This document shows positions 52,412 through 61,463 of a stretch of DNA of 64,000 nt, in pieces; positions within the stretch are counted from its first letter, which is position 1; the number at the start of each line of letters is the position of its first letter. Source of the stretch: Nocardiopsis coralli (GTDB lineage Bacteria > Actinomycetota > Actinomycetes > Streptosporangiales > Streptosporangiaceae); contig NZ_JADBGI010000015.1 in the NCBI RefSeq assembly GCF_014892575.1, positions 96,099-160,098 on the forward strand, read 5' to 3'. The position numbers and the translations under genes are program-made. The notes under the pieces were generated by a model, which saw only the letters and a list, made by a program, of their open reading frames with translations, was not told where the DNA came from and did no database searches.

Positions 52412-53295
52412 CGGGTTCCTCTCGCGTGCAGGTCGGCCTCGGTGTTGTCGGCGGCGGTGCGGTGCTCGGGCGGCAGGGGTCCGAGGAGCCGGCCGTCCAG
52501 GAGCCGGGCGAGGTCGTCGGGGGCGCGCCAGGCCCGGATGTCCAGGGCGGTGCAGCGGGGGTCGGGGTCGAGGGGGTGGGCGGTGCCGGCGGCCAGCAGG
52601 ATCGTGTCGGTGTGCAGGAGCAGGTCGGTGCTGTGTCCGGGCCCCGCGCTACCGGTGTGGATCAGGGCTCCGTCGGGGTCCACGCGTACGCCCTGGAAGA
52701 AGGAGACGGTGGGCGGCAGGTCGCGCGCGGTGAGGCCGTGTTCGAGGGCGGCCAGGGTGAGCAGGGCGCGGCCCGAGGCGGCGCCGTCCCCGGTTCCGGG
52801 CTCCGGACCGGAGGTGGTGCCGGTCAGGGCGTCGTGGTGTCCCCCGGTGTCGGCGACGACGGTGGCCAGGACACGCCCGTGACTGCTCAGGAGCGGGTGC
52901 CCGGCGCCGAGGTAGGCCTGCCAGGGGACCTTGACGGTGTCCGCGGTGTTGAGGCGTTCGTGGGTGGCGTCGGCGCGCACGAGCATGAGGTGGGCGCAGG
53001 CGTGTCCGTGCGGGTCGAACAGGCGCACCCGGGTGCCGCGGGCCAGGGTGATGCCGGTGTGGCCGCCGGGGGCAAGGGTCTCGGCCCAGGTGAGGTCGGC
53101 GGGGTCGAGCCCTTCCGGCGTGCGTCCGGGCAGGTCGGGTGCGTGCGTGGCGGGGACGTGCCGCATGTGCGGGGTGGTGCGTCCGTGCTGAGCGCGGGCG
53201 TGTGCGCGGGCGCCCGCGGTGGTGGAGGTGCCTCCGGGCGGCGCGGGGTCCGGGTCCTGTGGCGGTCGGGGTGTGCGGGCCGGTGCGGTGGCCAT
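52408..53295 (-). CDS. DUF1989 protein, urea-amidolyase-associated protein 1 / carboxyguanidine deiminase subunit
   Basis: 295 residues from ATG 53295 (GGAG 8 nt upstream). DUF1989 domain from about residue 50 (WAETLAPGGHTGITLARGTRVRLFDPHGHACAHLMLV...). It has a Pro/Ala/Thr-rich N-terminal extension of about 50 residues. First gene of the minus-strand operon (two DUF1989, carboxylase, symporter). The TetR gene is divergent. A family larger than its partner by an extra N-terminal segment. Confidence 0.83.
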   Translation of the reverse strand: MATAPARTPRPPQDPDPAPPGGTSTTAGARAHARAQHGRTTPHMRHVPATHAPDLPGRTPEGLDPADLTWAETLAPGGHTGITLARGTRVRLFDPHGHACAHLMLVRADATHERLNTADTVKVPWQAYLGAGHPLLSSHGRVLATVVADTGGHHDALTGTTSGPEPGTGDGAASGRALLTLAALEHGLTARDLPPTVSFFQGVRVDPDGALIHTGSAGPGHSTDLLLHTDTILLAAGTAHPLDPDPRCTALDIRAWRAPDDLARLLDGRLLGPLPPEHRTAADNTEADLHARGTR

Positions 53296-53321
53296 GGGGC
53301 GCTCCGTGGTCTGACGGGTTC

Positions 53322-53335
53322 CTGTCGCACGACAG
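53322..53335. promoter_or_regulatory. Candidate TetR operator
   Basis: CTGTCG-CA-CGACAG, 6-bp arms with 2-bp spacer, 27 nt before the start of the first DUF1989 gene and 128 nt before the divergent TetR gene. A good position for auto- and operon repression. Confidence 0.45.
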
Positions 53336-53462
53336 TTTTTCCGTCGCGGGAGCTCCTGTGGTTTCACCGCTGTTCTGTTCGATGTCGCCCCGGTTACGTC
53401 TTGCTCACACGGGCGGACGGATACGGGCGCGGGTGGCGGTGCGGCCCGCCACAATGGGGGAC

Positions 53463-54125
53463 ATGACGTTCACGGTCGGCCGCCCCCGCCACACTCCCCC
53501 GCGCCACGAGGGTCTCTCCCCCCGCGACGAGATCCTGGAATCGGCCGCGCAACTGTTCACCGAACGCGGTTTCGGTGCGACCTCCACGCGCCGCATCGCC
53601 GAGCACGTGGGTATGCGCCAGGCCTCGCTCTACCACCATTTCGAGAACAAGGACTCGATCCTCGAAGCCCTGCTCATGAGCACCATCGAGGGCACCCTCG
53701 AGACCGCCGAACGGCTGCGCGGGGCGGCGACGAGCCCCGCGGCGGAGCTGTACGCGCTCGTGCGCTGGGACGCCGGGCAGCTGTTGGCCGCGCGCTGGAA
53801 CCTGGGTGCGCTCTATACCCTGCCGGAGGTGCGCGGCCCCCGTTTCGCACCGTTCCAGCGGCGCCGGGACCGGCTGCGGGAGCGTTACCGCGTGCTCGCC
53901 CGCGCCGTGGCCGAGGACGCGGGCGGACCGACCGACCCGGCCACCCTCGAACTCCCGCTGCGCTTGGCCGAGACGGCGATCGCCCAGCGCACCGACGGGC
54001 CGGTCGGTGATCCCCGTCCGGTGGCGGCGGCGCTGGCCGATGCGGCCCTGCGGGTGTTGGGCGCCCGCCCCGAGCAGGCCGCCCGTGCCGCCTCGCGCCT
54101 GCCGGAGCCGGAGCCGGTGCCGTGA
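53463..54125 (+). CDS. TetR-family regulator of the carboxylase operon
   Basis: 220 residues from ATG 53463 (GGGGGA upstream). N-terminal HTH (PRDEILESAAQLFTERGFGATSTRRIAEHVGMRQASLYHHF, about 20-65) and a helical effector domain. Divergent from the DUF1989-carboxylase-symporter operon, which it probably represses until its inducer is present. Confidence 0.88.
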   Translation: MTFTVGRPRHTPPRHEGLSPRDEILESAAQLFTERGFGATSTRRIAEHVGMRQASLYHHFENKDSILEALLMSTIEGTLETAERLRGAATSPAAELYALVRWDAGQLLAARWNLGALYTLPEVRGPRFAPFQRRRDRLRERYRVLARAVAEDAGGPTDPATLELPLRLAETAIAQRTDGPVGDPRPVAAALADAALRVLGARPEQAARAASRLPEPEPVP

Positions 54126-54195
54126 CCGGCGCGCCGCACCGCCCCGGGCCAACCCGAGGTGCCAGTTTCGTCGGGCAGACCCCGAAAGGAAGACC

Positions 54196-54819
54196 GTGAG
54201 CAGGAACTACGCCGGACTCAGCCGTGAGCGCATCCTCATCGAGGCGCTGCACATCATCGCCGGCCGAGGGCTGGGCGGGCTGTCCATGCGCCGCCTGGGC
54301 GATGCCCTGGAGGTGGAGGCGATGGCGATCTACCACCACTTCCCCCTCGGCAAGGAGCAGTTGTTCACCTCCATCGCCGCCTACGTCGCCTCTCCCCCGC
54401 CCACCGGCGCCGCCTTCCACGACGAGGTCGGCGACGAGGGCGAAGGGCAGACGGAGGTGGAGGAAGAGGCCGTGGCCGACGAGCGCCCCTGGGACCAGCG
54501 CCTGACCTCGTGGGCCGAGGCCTACCGGGAACGCCTGCTGACCTACTCGGGTGCGCTGTCGTTGCTGGCTCACCGGGCCCCGCGCACCCCCAACAGCGCG
54601 ACGACGTGGGCGCTGATGCGGCACGCCTTCGACGAGGCGGGACTGTCGGGCGAGGAGATCGAGATGGCGGCCGACGCCCTGCACGCGTACTGCATCGGGT
54701 CGGTGGTGCACCAGGTGCGCCACTCCGACGAGGACGGTGAGGAGGCCCTGGACGCGGCGGCCTGGGCGGCGCGGTTCCGGTTCGGGCTGCGTTCCCTGCT
54801 GCGGGGCCTGGCGCCCTGA
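54196..54819 (+). CDS. TetR-family regulator
   Basis: 207 residues from GTG 54196 (GAAAGGAAG about 5 nt upstream). HTH with SRERILIEALHIIAGRGLGGLSMRRLGDALEVEAMAIYHHF, then an acidic insert (EVGDEGEGQTEVEEEAV) and a TetR_C-like region with Ala/Leu-rich helices. It is 70 nt downstream of the first TetR gene and may be on the same transcript. Its target is unknown; the convergent ABC genes are a possibility. Confidence 0.85.
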   Translation: MSRNYAGLSRERILIEALHIIAGRGLGGLSMRRLGDALEVEAMAIYHHFPLGKEQLFTSIAAYVASPPPTGAAFHDEVGDEGEGQTEVEEEAVADERPWDQRLTSWAEAYRERLLTYSGALSLLAHRAPRTPNSATTWALMRHAFDEAGLSGEEIEMAADALHAYCIGSVVHQVRHSDEDGEEALDAAAWAARFRFGLRSLLRGLAP

Positions 54820-54852
54820 CCCCGCGCGGGGCCGGGCCCGCCGGCCGCAGGT

Positions 54853-56787
54853 TCAGGCGGTGGCGGACCCGGCCACGCGTTCGGCGCGCAGACGGCGCGC
54901 CTCGTCCGGGTCCAGCACGGGCGCGGCGGTGAGCAGCTGCCGGGTGTATTCGCTCCGGGGGTTCTCGTAGACGGTGTCGCTGTCGCCCATCTCCACGATC
55001 TCGCCCTTGCGCATGACCGCGACCCGGTCGCTGACCTGGCGCACCACAGCCAGGTCGTGGGCCACGAAGATGTAGGTCAGCCCGAAATCGTCCTGCAGCT
55101 CCGACAGCAGGCGCAGCACCTGGTCCTGGGTGGACACGTCCAGGGCCGAGACCGGCTCGTCGCAGATGATCAGCTTCGGCTTGAGGATCAGCGCCCGCGC
55201 GATCGCGATCCGCTGGCGCTGCCCGCCCGAGAACGCGTGCGGGAACCGGTTGTAGTGGTCGGGTTGGAGGCCGACGCGGTCCAGGAGCTCCCGGACGCGC
55301 GTGCGGATGGTGGTCCGGTCGCGTTCGCCCTGGACCTTGAGCGCGGTGCCGATCGCGTCGCCGACCGTGACCCGGGGGTTGAGCGAGGAGTACGGGTTCT
55401 GGAAGACCATCTGGATGTCGCGCCGCAACGGCCGCAGCGCGCGTTCCGGCAGGTGGGTGATGTCGCGCCCCTCGAACTCCACCGTGCCCTCGGTCGGCTC
55501 CAACAGCCGCATCACCATCCGCGACAACGTGCTCTTGCCCGACCCCGACTCGCCCACCACACCGAGCGTCTGGCCGGGGTGGAGGTCGAAGCTGACGTCC
55601 CTGACCGCCCAGAAGTCACTGGAACGCCCCCACAGACCACCTCGCACCTTGAACCGTTGGGCGGCGTCGCGCACGCGCAGGAGCGGCTCGCCCTGGGTCT
55701 CGGGCGGGGCGCTCGGTTCGGAGACGGTTGCCGACCCGGTGCCGGGGCCCGGTTCCTGGGCCGGTTCTTCGTCGGCCGGCGGCTTCTGCCCGAAGGCGGT
55801 GGCCCCGGCCGGCGGCGGGGCGGGGGCGGCGTGGGCCCCGTTCCCGGCGGGGGTTTCGCCGGGGGCGGTCTCGTCCGCAGCGGTCTCGTCCGCGGTTCCG
55901 GGCGCGGTGCCTCCGCCCTCGCCGGCGCGGTCGGCGCGGTCGGCGCGGTCCTGGGCGCGGCGCTGCGCCCGTGAGACCTCCACGCGCGGAACCGCATCCA
56001 ACAGCGCGCGTGTGTAGGAATGCTGCGGCTCGGCCAGCACGCGCCGCACGTCCCCGTGTTCGACCGCCTCGCCGTGGCGCATCACCACGACCTCGTCCAC
56101 CGACCCGGCCACCACCGCCAGGTCGTGCGAGACGAGGATCAACGCCATTCCCAGCTCACGCCGCAGGCCGTCCAGGAGGTCGAGCACCTGGGCCTGCACC
56201 GTCACGTCCAACGCCGTGGTCGGCTCATCGGCGAGCAACACCTTCGGATCGCACATGAGCCCCATCGCGATCACCACACGCTGGCGCATCCCACCCGAGA
56301 ACTCGTGCGGATAGGAGTTGATGCGCTTGGCCGGCTCCGGGATCCCCACCCGCTCCAACGACTCCACCGCCTTGGCGTGCGCGTCCGCGCGGGAGACGTC
56401 GGAGCGGTGCACACGCAGGGCCTCCACCAGCTGGTTCCCGACGGTGAACAGCGGGTGCAGGGACTGCATGGGGTCCTGGAAGACCATCGCGATGTCGTTG
56501 CCCCGCATCGCACGCAACTGCTTGTTGCTCGCTGCGTTGACGTCGCGGCCCGCCACCTCGATCGAACCCGAGATGTCCGCGCGGGTCCCCCGGTGCAGGC
56601 CCATCAGCGCCAGCGAGGTCACGCTCTTGCCCGACCCCGACTCCCCCACGATGCCCAGGCCGCCGCCGACCGGTACCTCGAAGGACAGTCCCTCGACCGC
56701 CCGGACCTGCCCGTCCAGGGTCGGGAACCTCACCCGCAGGTCGTCGACGCGGACGACGGGGGCACCGGCGGAGTCCGGTTGGGTCAT
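54853..56787 (-). CDS. Fused oligopeptide/dipeptide ABC transporter ATPase (DppD-DppF type)
   Basis: 644 residues with two complete ATPase domains in one chain: Walker A at 48-55 (GESGSGKS) and again at 412-419, each with its own signature (FSGGMRQR, FSGGQRQR) and Walker B. They are joined by a Pro/Ala/Glu-rich linker (about 275-365). It should power uptake of peptides or similar solutes through the permease encoded next. The binding protein and a second permease lie 5-8 kb away. Confidence 0.92.
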   Translation of the reverse strand: MTQPDSAGAPVVRVDDLRVRFPTLDGQVRAVEGLSFEVPVGGGLGIVGESGSGKSVTSLALMGLHRGTRADISGSIEVAGRDVNAASNKQLRAMRGNDIAMVFQDPMQSLHPLFTVGNQLVEALRVHRSDVSRADAHAKAVESLERVGIPEPAKRINSYPHEFSGGMRQRVVIAMGLMCDPKVLLADEPTTALDVTVQAQVLDLLDGLRRELGMALILVSHDLAVVAGSVDEVVVMRHGEAVEHGDVRRVLAEPQHSYTRALLDAVPRVEVSRAQRRAQDRADRADRAGEGGGTAPGTADETAADETAPGETPAGNGAHAAPAPPPAGATAFGQKPPADEEPAQEPGPGTGSATVSEPSAPPETQGEPLLRVRDAAQRFKVRGGLWGRSSDFWAVRDVSFDLHPGQTLGVVGESGSGKSTLSRMVMRLLEPTEGTVEFEGRDITHLPERALRPLRRDIQMVFQNPYSSLNPRVTVGDAIGTALKVQGERDRTTIRTRVRELLDRVGLQPDHYNRFPHAFSGGQRQRIAIARALILKPKLIICDEPVSALDVSTQDQVLRLLSELQDDFGLTYIFVAHDLAVVRQVSDRVAVMRKGEIVEMGDSDTVYENPRSEYTRQLLTAAPVLDPDEARRLRAERVAGSATA

Positions 56788-56812
56788 GGTGGGCCTCTCT
56801 GGTGGTTGCCGG

Positions 56813-57826
56813 TCAGCCGTGGACGCGGACTCGGGGGTCGATCAACGGGTAGAGGAGGTCGACGATCAGGTTGCTGACCACGATGAAGAAGGCGCCGAAC
56901 AGGGTCACGCCGAGGATCACCGGAAGGTCGCTCTGGGTGATGGCCTGCACGGCGTAGCGGCCGATCCCGTTCAGGGAGAAGACCTGTTCGGTCAGCACGG
57001 CGCCGCCCAGCACCAGGCCCAGATCGAGGCCGAAAATGGTGACGATCGGGGTGAGGGTCGGCCGCAGGGCGTGTTTGAGCACGACCCTGCGTTCACTCAA
57101 TCCCTTGGCGCGCGCGGTGCGGATGTAGTCCTCACTGAGCGTCTCGAGCATGCCCGCCCGGGTCTGGCGTGCGTACATCGCAGCGTGCAGGAACGCCAGG
57201 GTCAGCCAGGGCAGCACCATGCCTTCGGCCCAGCCCAGGGGGTTCTCGGTGAAGGGCACGTAGATCGGGGTGGCGAAGAGCCCCCAGGAGTGCACGAGGA
57301 AGGCCAGCGACAGCAGACCGGTGAAGAAGATCGGCAGGGAGACCCCGGCCAGGGCCACGGCCATCGCGACCCGGTCGAAGATGCTGCCCTTCCACACCGC
57401 GGAGACCACACCGACGGCGATCCCGCCCACGAGCCAGATGATGCCGGCCCCGATGGCCAGCGAGACCGTCACCGGCAGGCGCGCGACGATCTCGGGGAAG
57501 ACCTCCTGGTAGGTCTGGAACGAGAACCCGAAGCAGGGTGCGGAGCACTGGACCGTGTCCCGCCCGAACTGGTACTCGGCCCCGAAGAGGATGCCGCGCA
57601 CGAACTCGTAGAACTGCAGGGCGATGGGCTGGTCGAGCCCCAGCCGGTCGATGGTGGCCTGGATGGCCTCGGGGGTGGGCGCGCGCCCGACGTACATCGT
57701 GGCCAGCTGTTCGGTGGTGCGCCCGGCCCAGCGGGGCACCACGTAGAAGATGGCGAAGGTGACCATGGTGACCACGGCCAACAGCAGCAGACCGGCGCCG
57801 AGGCGGCGCAGGATGTAGGTCAGCAC
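56813..57826 (-). CDS. Peptide ABC transporter permease (DppB type)
   Basis: 337 residues from GTG 57826. N-terminal helix, a long external loop, and the permease domain with the EAA loop (EDYIRTARAKGLSERRVVLKHALRPTLTPI) near residues 245-275. The Cys pair in VQCSAPCFGF lies in the external loop and may form a disulphide. It is 25 nt upstream of the fused ATPase. Confidence 0.9.
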   Translation of the reverse strand: MLTYILRRLGAGLLLLAVVTMVTFAIFYVVPRWAGRTTEQLATMYVGRAPTPEAIQATIDRLGLDQPIALQFYEFVRGILFGAEYQFGRDTVQCSAPCFGFSFQTYQEVFPEIVARLPVTVSLAIGAGIIWLVGGIAVGVVSAVWKGSIFDRVAMAVALAGVSLPIFFTGLLSLAFLVHSWGLFATPIYVPFTENPLGWAEGMVLPWLTLAFLHAAMYARQTRAGMLETLSEDYIRTARAKGLSERRVVLKHALRPTLTPIVTIFGLDLGLVLGGAVLTEQVFSLNGIGRYAVQAITQSDLPVILGVTLFGAFFIVVSNLIVDLLYPLIDPRVRVHG

Positions 57827-57906
57827 GGCGCGCTTTCTCTCTCGGGTGCGGGAGGGCGGGGACGGCCCGCGGAGCGGTCCCCCTCCACCACCAAAAATGT
57901 AACGCA

Positions 57907-57918
57907 GAGTATTTACTC
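57907..57918. promoter_or_regulatory. Palindrome in AT-rich region between permease and ku
   Basis: GAGTA-TT-TACTC inside an AT-rich stretch, between divergent starts at 57826 and 58050. It may be an operator for one or both genes. Confidence 0.4.
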
Positions 57919-58049
57919 GATCACGACCACGCGCCGTGGCCCGCCCCTGCCGACCGGGCACCGGCGTGCACGTGTGCCGAGGTTTTGCACCGGGCCACCT
58001 GGTGATTGGTGGGGCCTGTCCCACACTGGGTCAGGAAGGGGTGATACCG

Positions 58050-59039
58050 ATGGCCAACCCCGTCTGGACCGGGACGCTGAGTTTCGGGCTGGTCAGCATG
58101 GGCGCCCGGCTGTACTCCGCGAGGGAGCGCCACGGCCCCACGACGCACCAGTTCGTCAAGGGCACCTCAGACCGGGTGCGGTACAAGCGGGTCAACGAGA
58201 GCACCGGTGAGCCCGTGTCCCAGGACGACATCGTCAAGGGGGCCCAGTACGGCTCGGATCGGGACTCCTACGTCGTCCTCGAACCCGAGGAGCTCGAACG
58301 CATCCAACCGGTGCGCTCCAAGACGCTCGAGGTCGAGGGGTTCGTCGAGACGGCGAGCATCGACCCGCTCTGGTACGCCTCGACCTACTACGTCGGCCCG
58401 GACAAGGGCGCGGCCAAGCCCTACCGGCTGCTGTGCCGGGCGCTGACCGAGTCCGGGCGCGCGGGGTTGGGCCGCATGGTGATGCGCGGCCGTGAGCACC
58501 TGGTGCTGATCACCCCGCAGCAGGGGGTGCTGACCGCGTCCACGCTGTACTGGCCCGACGAGATCCGCGAGCCCGAGGACGTGATGCGTCCGCCCTCCGG
58601 CGAGGTCGAGGACAAGGACCTGGAACTGGCCGAGCAGCTCATCGAGGCGATGGCCGCCGACTGGGAACCGGACCAGTACACCGACGAGTACGAACGGCGC
58701 CTCGAGGAGCTCATCGAGGCCAAGGCCAAGGGCAGCACGATCAGCTACGAGCCCGAGGAACCCGAGGAGCAGGGCAAGGTCGTGGCCCTGGACGACGCGC
58801 TGCGCCGGTCGCTGCAGGAGCGCCGCGGCAAGAAGGGCGGTAGGAAGACCGGGGGTGCCCGCCGGGCGCCCGCACCACGGCGGTCGCAGGAGCAGGCCTC
58901 GGCGGAGAAGAGCGCACCGGAGCAGCGGAACGCCCCGACGAAGAAGGAGCTCATGGCGCGGGCCAAGGAGCTCGGTGTCGAGGGCCGCTCGAAGATGAGC
59001 CGGGACGAACTCGCCGCGGCCGTGGACAGCGCCGGCTGA
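58050..59039 (+). CDS. ku: Bacterial Ku protein
   Basis: 329 residues from ATG 58050 (GGAAGGGG upstream). N-terminal WTGTLSFGLVSM and PYRLLCRAL...MRGREHLVLI blocks are the Ku core that forms a ring around DNA ends. After the core (about residue 255) come a Lys/Arg/Ala-rich tail and a SAP-like module at about 297-329 (KKELMARAKELGVEGRSKMSRDELAAAV). With the DNA ligase encoded nearby it should make up a minimal non-homologous end-joining system. A SAP module on Ku may help DNA binding. Confidence 0.92.
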   Translation: MANPVWTGTLSFGLVSMGARLYSARERHGPTTHQFVKGTSDRVRYKRVNESTGEPVSQDDIVKGAQYGSDRDSYVVLEPEELERIQPVRSKTLEVEGFVETASIDPLWYASTYYVGPDKGAAKPYRLLCRALTESGRAGLGRMVMRGREHLVLITPQQGVLTASTLYWPDEIREPEDVMRPPSGEVEDKDLELAEQLIEAMAADWEPDQYTDEYERRLEELIEAKAKGSTISYEPEEPEEQGKVVALDDALRRSLQERRGKKGGRKTGGARRAPAPRRSQEQASAEKSAPEQRNAPTKKELMARAKELGVEGRSKMSRDELAAAVDSAG

Positions 59040-59142
59040 CTCGGCCCCGGTCCAGGTCGGACGGCATGCAGCCCACCGACGGAATCAGGGCACGCCCCCG
59101 AAGGTTGACCTCGACCATTGTTGAGGTAGCAGTGTTGCCCGC

Positions 59143-59430
59143 ATGAGCGTGATCGACATCGGAGCGGTGCTGCCCACCGCCATGGAAGAGTTGAACGAGC
59201 CCGGCACACCGGGCACCGCGGCCGCCGCCCGCGCCGTCGAGGAGCACGGGATGCCCCCGGAGGAGGCCGAGGCGGCCCCTCTCCTCGCCCGCACACCGGA
59301 GGAGCTGGCCGAGGTGTACACCGCCTACGCCGAAGCGGGCGCGGACCGCGTCGTCGCGGACGCCGACACCATGGGATGGGCCGAGCGACTGGACTTCATC
59401 GCCCGCGCACGGACCCTGTTCCCCGGTTAG
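59143..59430 (+). CDS. Small acidic ORF, possibly a fragment of an LLM oxidoreductase
   Basis: 95 residues from ATG 59143. The C-terminal half (TPEELAEVYTAYAEAGADRVVADADTMGWAERLDFIARARTLF) resembles the last helices of luciferase-like F420/flavin oxidoreductases, but the barrel is absent. It could be a remnant of a lost gene or an independent small protein. There is no clear ribosome-binding site. Confidence 0.45.
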   Translation: MSVIDIGAVLPTAMEELNEPGTPGTAAAARAVEEHGMPPEEAEAAPLLARTPEELAEVYTAYAEAGADRVVADADTMGWAERLDFIARARTLFPG

Positions 59431-59511
59431 GGGCGCGAGGCGACCGGACGGTCGTGCGCTCGGCAGGCCGATCCTGTACGGACCCGGTCCCGGGCGACGG
59501 CGCCGGCCGAC

Positions 59512-60483
59512 TCAATCCACGTCGAGCCCGGTTGGCACGTCCCGCGGGCGCAGGTCGGTGCGCGGGCGTACGTACTCGGCCAGGTGCCGCCAGCGCCCCG
59601 CGACGGTCGCGGTGTCGGGGCAGATCTCCACCACCGTCTCGGGCACGACCTGGACATAGCGCTGCCGTTCGGTCTGCCCCCAGGAGGGCGGCAAGGTCCG
59701 GGGCCAGGGGTGGTCGCCGCGGCCGGCCTTGGTGAGGAAGGGACCCAGCTCGTGCGCCTGGTCGTCGGTCAGGTCCTGGGTGCGGCCGGCGATGTGCAGC
59801 TCCCCCGTGTCGGGGTCGGTGCGGCCCAGGATCAGCGCGCGCGGCCGGTCGGGTTCGCCGACTGTGCCGCCGACGATCGCCTCAGTGGTGACGCGGTGTT
59901 TGTATTTGCGCCAGTCGCGGCGGCCCGGCCGGTAGGAGCGTCCGCCGTCCTTGACCATGATCCCCTCCACGCCGACGGCCGGCATCTCCCGCCACCACTG
60001 CCGGGCCACGTCGGGGTTGTCGGTCTGCCAACCCAGGGTCAGCGGGGACGGTTGGGCGACCAGGCCCATGAGGCGTTCGAGTTCGGCACGCCGGTGCTCC
60101 AGCGACCGGTGGGTCAGATCGCGTCCGGCCAGCGCCAGGAGGTCGAAGACGACGTAGTGGCAGGGTTCGCTGCGGGCCAGTTGGCGTGCGTGGCGCGAGC
60201 TCACACCGTTCCTGCGCAACAGGGCCCCGAAGTCCAGGCGGCCGTCATCGGACCACCGGATGATCTCGCCGTCGAGCGCCACCCCGCCGGGCAGCTGCTC
60301 CCGTAGGGCCTCGGCGATCTCGGGGAAGCGGGTGTGCAGGCGCCGCCCGTTCCTGGAGTACATCTCCACCGGCCCGGTCCCCGCCACGGCACGGAAGCCG
60401 TCCCACTTGGGCTCGTACAGCAGCCGTTCGCCGGTCGGCAGGTGGTCGACCGTGCGTGCCAGCATCGGCTCGATCGGTTCCAC
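59512..60483 (-). CDS. ATP-dependent DNA ligase
   Basis: 323 residues from ATG 60483. Adenylation motif I with the AMP lysine is at EPKWDGFRA (K26). RFPEIAE, LDGEII, YVVFDLLAL and GIMVKDG follow in order, and an OB-fold domain ends the protein. The size and lack of polymerase/nuclease domains suit the LigC group. Near ku, on the opposite strand. Confidence 0.9.
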   Translation of the reverse strand: MEPIEPMLARTVDHLPTGERLLYEPKWDGFRAVAGTGPVEMYSRNGRRLHTRFPEIAEALREQLPGGVALDGEIIRWSDDGRLDFGALLRRNGVSSRHARQLARSEPCHYVVFDLLALAGRDLTHRSLEHRRAELERLMGLVAQPSPLTLGWQTDNPDVARQWWREMPAVGVEGIMVKDGGRSYRPGRRDWRKYKHRVTTEAIVGGTVGEPDRPRALILGRTDPDTGELHIAGRTQDLTDDQAHELGPFLTKAGRGDHPWPRTLPPSWGQTERQRYVQVVPETVVEICPDTATVAGRWRHLAEYVRPRTDLRPRDVPTGLDVD

Positions 60484-60610
60484 GTGATCTCCTCACCCCC
60501 GGACGCCAGAACCACCCCTCAGGGTTGATCGGGTGTGGCGTCGGTTTTCACACGTGCCCGATGTGACCCCAACCACTACCAAAATCCAGGTCACGCCCTA
60601 CATTGCACGT

Positions 60611-61228
60611 ATGCCTTTTATCGAATCGATGCCGAAGTTTGTGTTTACTGCGACATCGGGCGTGCTGCTCAGCGGCGGCCTGCTCCTCGCGGGCCCCGGA
60701 ATCGCAGCCGCTGACGAGAGCAACAACGAGGACAACGACGGCTGCACCGCCGTCGGGATGGACCTCGAGAACGCAGACGGCAGCTTCACCGAGGACGCCG
60801 AAAAGGCCGCCGACGACCTCAACGACGAGTTGACCCAGGACATGGCCGGCAACATGGACGCCCGCACCACGACCTGCGCCAAGGAGGTCGTCGAGGCCTC
60901 CAAGGACCGCGACATGGACCAGAAGGCCGCAACCATCGCCATGTCCACCGCCATCGTCGAGACCCACCTGAACAACTACGACGGCGGCGACCGCGACAGC
61001 GTCGGCCTCTACCAGCAGCGCGACCACTACGGCTCGGCCGACGACCGCCTGGACGCCGGGTGGGCCACCGACGCCTTCTACGACGAGCTCGAGGTCGTCT
61101 TCCCCGACGAGAGCTGGGAGGACGAGGAGATGGGCACCGTCGCCCAGGACGTTCAGCGCTCCGCCTACCCCGACCGTTACCACGACCAGATCGACGACGC
61201 CGAGACCATCGTCGACCACCTCTGGTGA
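60611..61228 (+). CDS. Secreted protein with lysozyme-like domain
   Basis: 205 residues from ATG 60611; ATG 60629 is also possible. A Sec signal peptide ends near AAA-D. The C-terminal half (AATIAMSTAIVETHLNNYDGGDRDSVGLYQQRDHYGSADDRLDAGWATDAFYDEL...VQRSAYPDRYHDQI) matches the accessory domain found beside actinobacterial NlpC/P60 and M23 peptidases, of lysozyme-like fold. It is likely a cell-wall protein; the catalytic Glu in VETHL is present, but activity is unproven. Confidence 0.72.
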   Translation: MPFIESMPKFVFTATSGVLLSGGLLLAGPGIAAADESNNEDNDGCTAVGMDLENADGSFTEDAEKAADDLNDELTQDMAGNMDARTTTCAKEVVEASKDRDMDQKAATIAMSTAIVETHLNNYDGGDRDSVGLYQQRDHYGSADDRLDAGWATDAFYDELEVVFPDESWEDEEMGTVAQDVQRSAYPDRYHDQIDDAETIVDHLW

Positions 61229-61348
61229 CAACCCCACATGGACCACAGGGGTGAGACCCGCCCGGTGAACCCCACCGGGCCGGCGACCTCCCCAGGGCGG
61301 GCACCGACCGTGTGATCCCCGCTCACGCACGACCGGCCCCGACCGAAG

Positions 61349-61387
61349 ACGGCCCCGGTTCCACCACGGAACCGGGGCCGTTTCTTT
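61349..61387. terminator. Strong terminator
   Basis: ACGGCCCCGGTTCC / GGAACCGGGGCCGT, perfect 14-bp stem with 5-nt loop followed by TTCTTT; between convergent stops at 61228 and 61464. Confidence 0.9.
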
Positions 61388-61463
61388 GCCCGGGTGAACC
61401 CTCCGGCCCCGTCGGCGACGACAGGACGGCCACGCCGGGGCAAAGGACGGTCCACCGGCGTGC

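Noticed and set aside
53296..53462. Guanidine riboswitch upstream of the DUF1989-carboxylase operon
   Set aside because: I could not see the conserved ykkC-type elements by eye. A covariance-model search would decide.
54820..54831. Palindrome CCCCGCGCGGGG as a terminator
   Set aside because: It has no loop and only 6-bp arms; such GC runs are common by chance in this sequence.
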